A stretch of DNA of 64,000 bases from Monocercomonoides exilis (Eukaryota; Preaxostyla; Oxymonadida; Polymastigidae), in NCBI GenBank assembly GCA_001643675.2, contig LSRY02000018.1, forward strand, positions 62,001-126,000. The letters run 5' to 3'. A model generated the notes under the pieces. That model was not told where the DNA came from, searched no databases, and was given only the letters and a program-made list of their open reading frames with translations. Shown piece after piece: positions 54,323-64,000 of this stretch. Made by a program: the position numbers and the translations under genes. The stretch's first letter is position 1. Each line of letters opens with the position of its first letter.

Positions 54323-57300
54323 ATGTCTTTCTACGATAAGTTTCAATATCATCAAAGATATGTTCCTTCGTCTCATCAGCAATTCATTCCTTCATCAATT
54401 CTACAGCCTCAGGATTCGATAATTCAACCTTTCAGAGACATTATGCCAAATTCACAATCACTTCCCAACCCCTTTATGTCCAATCAATTTTCATCAATTC
54501 ATGCTGCTGCTTTTTCAGGTTCTCATCAATCACATGAAGTTCCTCAACAATTGCCTTCACAATCTCAATCTCCTTTGCACGCATTATCGCAATTTATTTT
54601 ATCATCTCCTTCATTTTCTTTATTCGTCAATTCTCTCCAAATAGATTTGAGAACCTCTCAACAACAAGAAATGCAATTAGAACGAGTTAGAGAAATGTGT
54701 AACGAATTAGATACGAATGATGATGCGACTTCATCTTTCACTTCATCATCGATGTCACAAGGAAATACATCGTCATTTAATGGGAGAGATATGCAGCATA
54801 CGAGCCTTATGAAACCAGATTCTTCGATGTTCTCCTCTGTTTTTATAGGACTGTTTCAGCCTGTACCAATCTTTTGCATACCAAATCGTCTAAGATCTTA
54901 TATTCCTCATCTAATTGCAGATGCTCCTTCTCTTGCTGGAGCTGCATATTCTCCTTTAACATCAATTCCAATGCAGCCCGATCGTTTTGCTCCCTCAACG
55001 GTGATATCTGCTGCATCATCAACTGATCAATATCGATGTCCAACCTCTAATCAATCATCATCCCAGAACGATCAGCTGTACCAACTCTTCCCTCCTTCTG
55101 AAATCGAATCGATGCAAAACGCTGCAATGGCGGACCTTTCCCACGTATCATCGTCCGAACTTACGCTTCTTGCGCTTTTGCCTCCGTCATCGCTTCCGCA
55201 ACACATCAAAGACATTCTTGGATTATCTTCTTCTCCATATCTATCTTCAGACTCATTTTATCAGCCATCTGATGCACAGCAATCAACTATGGACTCTTCC
55301 TTTGCATCTTCTTCTTCTTCTTCTTCCCCATCCTCTTCCTCTTCCTCAATCTCTTCATCATCATCGTCACCATCTTCCTCATCGGCTCATCCAACATCCC
55401 TTGCAGATGCATACGACGACCCCTTTCGCTCTGAAAATTCGCCTTTGATTGACAGCGACGGGATGTTACAGGGGTTTCAGGGGATTCCTTCTGCTGCTTC
55501 TGCTGCTATTGGAGGAGGCGGAGGCGGAGGAGGAGGAGGGGAAGGGCCATTGCTCCGCCAGGCTTCGTTCCCAGAGATGCAATGGGGAGATGAAGAGCAG
55601 ATCTGCTTTGATGTCGACCACCACCGCATGTACTGTGTGGTCAATGAGATGAACATGAAGCTGTCTCTCCGGTCGATCTTGAATGCCCTCCAGCTCTCGC
55701 TCGATTCGTTCACTCATTCCCTCCGCTCGAGAATAGAGCAGCCACTCCAGTTCCCTTCGTATTCCTCTTCCGATGCCTCAACTATTCCATTGATTTTGCA
55801 GTCCTCTTCAACAGCTGCCTCAACTCCTTCTCCTTTACCTCCAAATCCTTCTAGAAAAGAGCCTTTACCAATGTCTTACAACGAAACTTATTTCCAAAAC
55901 GACGAATTACCTTCTGAAAGCGAAGCAAGACAGGGTGAATCGCCTTCCTAAAGATTGAACACTTCACCAAAACCTCTTTCATTTCAACTTTTATTCTTTA
56001 AAATTATGATGGATTTTTTGATCAGTCAATTTAATTTTTGCTCATTATTTTCATTAGTTCGGTTCGATACGAGTTAAAAGTGGAGCTAAACCCTGGAATT
56101 TTTACAAAATCGTTTAACTTCTAAAGTTAACGCAAATCATGAGGGATTCTTTTGCGCATTTGTGTTCGAAGAGTCAGAAGTGTTGTTGAGCCGTGAAGCA
56201 CCGTTATACGAAAAACTACGAATTGTAAAGCAATCTTCATTAATACCTCTATTTGACAAAAATAAAAATAAAAATAAAATACCTTTCAAAAGCCTCTTTC
56301 GTGGATATTTTTCATTTGATGGAAAAGAATCGATATCACATTTCAAGGCTAGGCTCCTTCAGAATTTATTTACATCTGACATTGGTCGAAGATTTTGGAG
56401 ACGTCATAATTCAACTCCTTTACCTGTTTCATCATCGTTTCATCCCCAACTTCCAGATTATTTTTCTCGAGCTGTTTATACCGTCAAATTACAAAAAGGA
56501 TGTATTAATCAGGATAGAAAGCAACAAAAATGCCCTATAGACGTTGAAAAATTATCAGAAATTATTCCTTCACCACAAGAACCAGAATTATTTGATGTTT
56601 CTGAGACATTTGAGGAAGAAATAGATTGGAGTGGTTCATCGCAGCAGACGCGAGCCCAAACCCCGAGCGAACTTTTATATTACCCGACACATTCTGGAGC
56701 AAAACTGACAACCCACGATTTTCCATTACTTGCATGCTCCTTAAAGAAGAGTGATATTCAAACAGATTTATCAAAGATAACTAATTCTGACAATGAATCC
56801 TCAATAAATTTTCTAACTCAGCCAACCGCCCCAGACGAACATGCCTTGATGTCTTCACTTTATGCTGAGCTGAAGCGTCAATACGAAGATGCATTCGATG
56901 ATAGAAGTAGTAGAAACAACAACAGAAAAGGCTCCTCTTTCTCAAATTACCTCAAATTTCCATACGGTTCTTCAGAGATGCAGATGAGTAGCTTTATTAA
57001 TAGCAGCAGAAAAGAAGGAGGAGAAGGAGATGATGATGGCTTTGATGAAGACTATAGCGAGAGTAGCAGCGAGAGCACAACTGAAGCCTCTATGGAATCA
57101 TTCTCAATAAAGAGTGCTCGAATAAATACTTCGAACTATGCTCCAAATGGTTTTTCATTTGGATCGTCTCTTTTCCCTGAAGACAACACAAACAGAACAA
57201 AAGATGCCAATTTATGTGAAGAACGACGAAAACACAAGAAAAATGCACAAAGGAAATGGAAATCTGCTTTTGTTCCTGTAATTCTCTTTCTTGTTCCAGC

Positions 57301-60300
57301 AAAATTACATCTGTACATTCAAATGCCTTCACGGCTGTCTATTCAAAAAGGAAAATTTTCATCATCATCACTATCATTTCCACTATCATCAAATAATAAT
57401 AATAATAATCATTCATCACTTTCCTCTCCATTCTCCACTTCCTTCTCATCCACCAACCAGCCCCGCCTCCTCGCTGTCCTCACCCAAGGCAGGCGTCTTG
57501 TCGCGCAAATCGCCTCCCCTCTGAGTGTGCGTGTGGTTCTCCTGCTCTCCCAGCTCCTCCTTCCCTTCAGCACCGCCCTGCAGCGCGTGCAGGCGGCTGC
57601 CCTGCGGACTGAGCGGGTGACGGTGTTTCTGCCAGACACCGCGCTGTTCATGCCGATTGTGTCTGACCAGCTGGGCGTGTGCGACGTGTGGGTCCCGCAG
57701 CACGTGAGGGAGGCTGTGATAAGGATGGGGCAGGAGCAGAGGAGAGGATGTGGAGGAGGAGAGGGAGGAAGAAGTGGAGGAGGAAGTGGAGGAGAAGAAA
57801 GGGAAGGGAATGGGATGGATGGGAAGAATAGGACGGAAGGGAGAGATGGAGAAAAACAGAAGAACAAACCGTCATTTGCAAGGCAGATACAGCTGAGGCT
57901 TTCAGATGTTGAGTATTTCAGATATCAGGCAGTGTTTTTGGTGCATTTGCTGCAGCATTCGGTTGCTCATTTGTGGTCAAAGAATCAAATGACATCAGCT
58001 TTTCAATCACTTTTCCAACATTCAAATCCAACGAAACTTCGTTTTCTTATTCGTCTTTTGAAATCGTGCTATATTCCATCAAAATATAATTTTTATCATC
58101 AACACTTTCTCCCACTTCTTTCGTCTTCTGTTCGTTCGTCTCCGCTCTTCATTTCTGAGTGGCAGATGCAAAAAGAAGAGTTTCTGTGCAGCCTCCGCGT
58201 CCTCATTGCATTGCTTACTCAGACAGACACAAAAGATTCATCAAACAACTCAGAAATGAAGGATCTTAGCTCAAATGCACTTTCAAATACGAATTCGAAT
58301 TTTAATTTGAATTTCAATTCGAATTCCTTCGAAGCAAACAAAAACAAGCCATTTTTCGATCAGTTTTCACAGCCATCTGCTCCAAAGGCATTCAGAACAG
58401 CTGCCCACTTAACAGAACACCCGTCTTCCTATCAGACACGACGCCTCAGCAGACGATGGATGAGAAGGGCACCTTCACGTGCCTCTGTCAAATCATACGA
58501 CTCAAATGCAAACTTCTCTTTTGTGTCTAATTCTTCCTCTGATTCAGCTTCTTTAGCATCCTATTCTCCCAACCTTTCCTTCTACCCGCGCTCGCCTTCC
58601 CGCAGCTCCCTCTATTCCTGCTCCACCGGCAGCTCTGAACTCTCCTCAGTGAAATACTCCCTCCTCTCTGATGAACAGTCCTTCCTCTCTCAATCGCCGT
58701 TCCCCACTCGCTCTGCCTCTCCCACGTGTTCTGTGCACTCTGCTGTCTCCATCCGCAGCAGCTGCACAAACAACAGCAGTGTCACTCCTTCACAGTCTTC
58801 TTCACTGTGTCCTGAAGATGATCCGTTCTTTGTGAGCGACTTGGAGCTGTTGAGGACAGCTGAGCTCGACATCACAGAAGACGGGGACACTCGTTTTGAC
58901 AGGCCTCCGGAGACATTCTTTGGAAGTGCGAATCGAATGGCAGTGGCTAATCAGCTTGCAAATTCGAGTATGAATGCTTCGTCGTCTCAATTGCTATTAC
59001 CTGCAAATAGGTTGCAACAACAGCAGCAAGAAAACAGGCGAAATGGAACAAACAGCAGACAATTGTCTCGATCGCCATCTCAGCAAACACTGGACAGCAG
59101 AAGGAGCATTCCACAATTTGGAGGAAAGCATTCTTCTTCTGCATTTACGAATGAAGGCAGCAAAGAAGGAGAAATGGAGAGCATTGATGGATCAGCGCGT
59201 TACACAAAGGCAGAATTTGAAGGGCATCTGAACAAGCAGCAAAGAAGAGCGGTGCAAAAAGCTCAAAAAGCAAATGAGTTTCTCACTCAAATGCTGAGCC
59301 ATGCAACAACACTCAAGCAGAAGCGGCGGATTGGAAGAGCTTTGTATCACTCGCTCAGCAGAGTACAGAAGTATTTGCTGTTTTGTCGGCATCATGGCGA
59401 AGGCTGTCAGGGACATAGTCAAACGGCATGGGAGCATTTGTGGCCGCGCTGCCGGGAGAAGCTGGAGAGATGGATAAGAAGAAGTATGAAGAACTTCAGT
59501 TCGAATGGAGAAAGAAGAGAGAGAAATGAAAGAGAGCAGGAAAATATGGATGGGAGCAGATCGCATCGGTCGTTGAGTCCAGCTGCATTTTGGTTGAATG
59601 CAAAACAACAGCATCAGCAACAAAACATGGCAAATTATCACAGAAGAAAAAGAGATGGAAGAGAATCAAACGAAAGCATCAGCCTCGCCAGTGAAGAAGT
59701 ACAGTCACTTGTCGATGTTAGAGTCAGAAGCAACAAAGCTTCTTCATCATCACAAATGGATGAAACGATGTCTTTGGCTCATGAACTGCCATTTCATCGG
59801 GATGGGAGGTCGAAACAAGGCAGGCACATTCATTTGTCTCCTAATTATTCTCCTCAGCAACTGCCTCATGTTTCACGCCCTTCTTCTGCAGACAGGAGAA
59901 GGACGAGGTCAATGCGAGGAGCAGAACAAGAAAGAGTTCTGTACAAAAGGAGAAAGAGCATTCATTCATTCACAAACAATGCGATGATGTGGAATGAGCA
60001 GAAGAAGCAGAAGCAGAACCAACAGTTTTCAATCGAAGAAGACAGGGACGAGTGGAGAAGACGTGACAACAGCTACAACGATGGAGCATTCAGCTACAGC
60101 GATGCAGATGAAACAGAAACACTTGCAACATCGCTGACAGCACTCACCATCCAAACAGGAGATCAACAGCGCAGATTTCGTGTGCCTTCGCTTGATGGAG
60201 ACAGCGAGAGCAACTGTGGATCAGTTAGAGACAATGAAATGATCTCGTTTGGAATGCTGAAGAAGAGGATGAAGTGGTTAAACAAGATGGATGGAGAGGA

Positions 60301-62002
60301 AGAACAACAGCCAAAAATGATGAAAAAGGATGAAGTACAACAGATGGATGTGGGAGGTGTTGTGAATCAGTTTGGAGGGGCTGAACAGATGACGATGAAT
60401 GGAGAAGGAGGAAATAGAAGAGGGGAAGGAGAAGGAGAAGGAAGAAAAGGAATGAAGAGTGAAAGAGTTGCAGGACCACAAAATGAAATGATAATGTATG
60501 AGATGGGGATGGAATGGAATAACTACAACGAGGTTGTTGAGGATGAGGACGAGGAAGAAGAAGCGATGGGACAAGAACAGATTGAGCTTCCAGAAGCAGC
60601 GTGGGACGACGATGCAATGCCTCCTCCGCTTCATCCACCTGATTTCATGTCGAATGACCTGCCTTCTTCTCTGGGAAGCCAATCTCCTTCTCCACTTCCT
60701 CTGTTTCCGCCAGAGGTGTTTCCTTCAGATAGAATGCAACAACAGCCACAACAAGAACAGAAACAACAAGAGCAGAAGCAAGTGCAACAAATACAACAAA
60801 TGCAACAAATGCAGCAGATTCAATCAAATTATCCATTTCAATCAAGCCAATCAAACCAATTGAATCAATCACAGATGAATTATTCACCTTTTCATTCATA
60901 TGCACACACAAAATCACCAACTTTTTCGTTCAGTCTGCCTCCATCTTCTGCAGCTGCGTTGGCAGCCGAAGAGAGGAAGAAAAAAGACGGGAAAATGACA
61001 ACAGGAAAAGTGAAGAAATCTTCAATGAAGATGAATGCGTTGAAGGAGATTCATTCAGTGAAGACACTTGTGGATGCTTTGATGCCTTTTGAGAGAAAAA
61101 TGCTGGATGGAAAAGATGAAGTGTATAATCATTCGAAAAATATTGCTTCTTCTTCTTCCTCTTCCTCTTCCTCTTCCACTTCTGTATCTTCCTTTTCATA
61201 TGTTTCTTCTTCTTCTTCTATAAGTTCTTTTCCTTCATCATCTTTCTCAAACACAAATCAAACCCCAAATTCAAGTATTTCAAATCCAACAGCTTCTTCT
61301 GACTCCACGAAAAATTCTATTTCATCTTTTCATTCAAAATCTGTTTTCAATCAACTTGAAACACGTGAAGAAGGAATAAGTTATCTGAATGAATTGTTCT
61401 CAAACAACAATCAAACAACAGAAAATAACAGAAGAATCGAAAAGGAAATGCAAAATGATCAGAATTTTAATCATAACAGTGAAATAAGAGCTGAAGAAAT
61501 ATCAAAAGAAGAAGAAGAAACAGAAGAATTAGAAGAAGAAGAAGAAGAAAACAATGATTTAGCTGAAATGATGCTGAGTTTTGAGGAAGTTGAGAGTGAG
61601 GCTGACACCTTTGGTACGACACTGCAGATTATGTTTCCTGATCTGTCATTTGATACAAATGCTGCTCAAACAAAAAGTCAACAGAAATTTTCTTCTTCCT
61701 CTTCCTCCTCTTTTTGTTCTCCTTCTTCTTCAACCTCTTCCTCTCCTTCCTCTTTCCCTTCCTCATCTTCCTCATCCGAAACATCTCAACATGATTTTCA
61801 ATTATTTATCCACCGTTCTATTGACAATCTCATCGAAAGCTGCTGCCAAACAATAAAAACCCCTCTTTTTGCCTCGTTGCACTCAAAATGTGAAGAAACT
61901 CTTCATTCAGATACAATTCAGCAGGAATATGAATCAGGAAAACAAGCAATGAAAACAGATTTTTCTTCAGTTAATTCGTCTTGTTGTCCTTCATCATCAT
62001 CG

Positions 62003-62033
<31 letters not shown>

Positions 62034-64000
62034 CCTCTCCTTCATCCACAAATAACTCCTTCTTTGATATCTCTCATATTGTCCCGTGCAATTCTGGGTG
62101 TGAGCCTCTTTCGATTGTTGAGATGGATGGCATATTCATCCAAGTCATATGGCACAACTCACACCATCGTTACTTCCCTTTCTCATGTGAGTCAAACGGA
62201 AATGAAGAAAGAGAAGAAAGAGAAGGAGAAGAAGATATAAAAGAAGAGAAAGAAGAAGAAGGCGAAATTTTAATGAAAAAGGAAAATTCATGCCATATTG
62301 AAGATGTTGATTCTTTGTGTTCTTCTTCTTCTTCTTCTTCTTCTTCATTTCCACAAAATGATAACAAAACGAACCAACAATCAAATTCGACGATTATTTC
62401 AAAAGAACAACAGAAATATCTTCAATTTCTTAGCAAATATCTTCCTTTTATCAACATTTTGAAATCGCTTGCAAATTCTTCTTCTTCTTCAATCAACAAA
62501 GTAATTAAAACTTTTCAAAACATTTTTCATCATCTTCCCCAATTTCATTCTCTTCTTTTTTCTTCTTCTTCCTCTTCTTCCTCTTTCTCTTCTCCTCATC
62601 TTCCTCCTCTTCCTCCTCTTCCTCTTCCCTCTCCCACTTTCCTTTCCCCCAATCTTCCCCTCATCTCCCTCTCCTTCAATGATTATTTCATCTCCAATCT
62701 CTTTTGCCTCTCTTCCTTCCAACACTCCATCCTGCCCCACCAAACCCGCTCTGCTTTGCTCGAATCTCTTCGTATTCCTCTTTTCCCCCTCCCCTTTTCA
62801 CACAGAAAACTTTCTCCTTCTTTCGTTTTGGCCACAAAAAGACTCATTTGCGAGCGTTGTTTCAGTGCTGGCTTTCGAACAGGAATGTTCTTTGATGCCG
62901 AAGAATACGAAGTGTTTGTGAGAATCGCTGCGAAATCGTATGGATCGAAGGAGAGTTTGTGTTCGCGCTTTGGAGAGGAATGGGAGAGAGGAGAAGGAGA
63001 AGAGGAGGAGGAGGATGAGGGAGAAGGAGAAGAGAGAGAAGGAGAGGGAGAAGGAGAAGAAGACAATGAATGGGGAGGAAGAAGCCAAACTGACTGGAAA
63101 ACAGGGAGATTTCTGAAAAGCAGCCAGAAAGAGAGGATGGAAGAGGACGAGATGGAAGATTGGACAAAGAATTATCGAGGCGATGGGCAAAGCGAAGGAA
63201 GAAGTGTGTTTTCGAATTGGGAGAAGATGCATCCCTATCAGAATGAGAAGTACTCAGCTGTTGTGAAGACAGTTGTGCAGTGTGTGGGAGTGAATGAGTG
63301 GAGAGGAAGAGGAAAGAAAAGAGGAGGAGAAAGAGGAGAAAGAGGAGAAGAAGAAGATTGTATGCAACAGAATAACAATATGCATTCAAGTGCGACTTCA
63401 TCATCAAGTCTTTCTCCTTCATTGCCATTACAAGCATCATCTTCCTCTTCTTCCTCCTCCTCCCCTCATCCTTCCACTCTCTTTCTCAATGTCGAATCAG
63501 ATGGAAGAGTAAGCCAAACATATGTCCCTTCTTCTCTTTCTTCTCAAAATGGCTTGATTGTTGTGGGTGACTTGCATGGCAACTTAACAGCACTTCTGAG
63601 TGTTCTGGAAGTTGTTGATCGATTTCTGCTGACAGATGAATTAGAAGATGAGTGGGAGATGAATGAAAAATGTAATCCTTTGTGTTCTTCTTCTCTTTCT
63701 CCTCCTTCATCTTCTTCCTTCTCCCCCGAAATACCAACCAACAACCCCCAAACCTCCCCTTCCTCTTCCTCTTTACCTTCCCCTTCCCCCTCATTCCCTC
63801 GTCTCCCTCGTCTCCCCCACTCTTCTGTAGTCTTTCTGGGTGATTATATCGACAGAGGTGTACATTCACTCGAAGTGATTGTTCTTCTTCTGATGTATCG
63901 GATGATGTGTCCCAGCCGCATTTTCCTGCTGAGAGGCAATCACGAGGCAATGAGGCCGGGAATGAATGCAGAACTGGCAGAGGTGGTGAAGATGTACAAA
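54323..64000 (+). CDS. Giant protein (>3,160 aa) ending in a PPP-type phosphatase domain, 3' end cut by the window
   Basis: Exon 1 is 54323-55934, starting [20 protein letters not shown]. An intron at 55935-56126 (GTGAAT...AAAG, phase 1) leads to a second frame open without a stop for 7,874 bases to the window end. The second frame has no ATG near its start, which is why I join the two. The middle is Ser/Asn/Gln-rich with a few ordered patches ([40 protein letters not shown]). At about residue 3010 a metallophosphatase begins: [20 protein letters not shown], then [20 protein letters not shown] and [13 protein letters not shown]. These are the PPP motifs GDxHG, GDxVDRG and GNHE for two-metal Ser/Thr dephosphorylation. 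The gap between the first two is about 90 residues, swollen by a Ser/Pro insertion. The rest of the catalytic domain lies outside the window. Confidence 0.78.

Noticed and set aside
1-64000. Possible reassignment of TAA/TAG to glutamine, as in some oxymonads (in-frame TAR seen at 25211, 36686 and in the Merlin relic; most host genes end in TGA)
   Set aside because: Frames of 2,604 and over 2,600 codons, katanin and glucosidase II contain no in-frame TAA or TAG while using CAA and CAG for Gln, and the helicase ends sensibly at TAA. Local nonsense mutation or decay explains the exceptions better.

Overview
The window looks like nuclear DNA of a protist: AT-rich spacers, GC-richer exons, many short GT-AG introns and very long serine homopolymers in unrelated proteins. 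A lineage-specific giant receptor-like protein (pectin-lyase-like repeats, one membrane segment, pseudokinase) and a helical protein with a 'YHQEHRNLTHLAYQSAW' block recall oxymonads (Preaxostyla, Metamonada). That placement is inference from memory of such families. The standard genetic code fits: very long frames, including ones of 2,604 and over 3,100 codons, contain no in-frame TAA or TAG.

Layout. 1-3586 (-): 5' part of a disordered Ser-rich protein. 3763-7355 (+): ER glucosidase II alpha subunit, three exons. 8248-13585 (-): katanin p80, six exons, with about 1,000 disordered Ser-rich residues between its WD40 and con80 domains. 13586-17261: AT-rich DNA with an AAAAT microsatellite and a 2.2 kb fold-back element with two 448-bp arms. 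17262-21829: a near-complete DIRS-type tyrosine-recombinase retrotransposon on the minus strand, with inverted terminal repeats, an internal complementary region, and Gag-like, RT/RNase H and recombinase frames. 22938-25536 (+): an acidic/Ser-rich gene whose central 0.95 kb is duplicated, frameshifted, at 49.2-50.2 kb. 26638-27874 (+): a divergent eIF4A-like DEAD-box protein. 28904-29581 (-): an orphan C-terminal piece of an aldehyde dehydrogenase. 29804-32430 (-): a Lys/Glu-rich protein of unknown function. 32713-36240 (-): an Eps15-like EH-domain protein. 36.5-37.6 kb (-): a decayed Merlin/IS1016-type transposase. 39603-47417 (-): the 2,604-residue receptor-like pseudokinase. 48.2-51.9 kb: the frameshifted paralogue plus unassigned exon-like pieces. 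52478-53892 (+): the helical oxymonad-type protein. 54323 to the right edge (+): one giant gene of at least 3,162 codons ending in a PPP-type phosphatase domain cut by the window edge.

The host genes do not form a pathway. They cover ER glycoprotein quality control, microtubule severing, endocytosis, RNA helicase function, surface sensing and dephosphorylation. What they share is architecture: conserved domains separated or invaded by long Ser tracts, and short introns whose 5' sites are mostly GTTTG or GTATN. Three unrelated transposon types (DIRS, a TA-flanked fold-back element, Merlin) lie in the gene-poor AT-rich gaps. No RNA gene or CRISPR array was seen.
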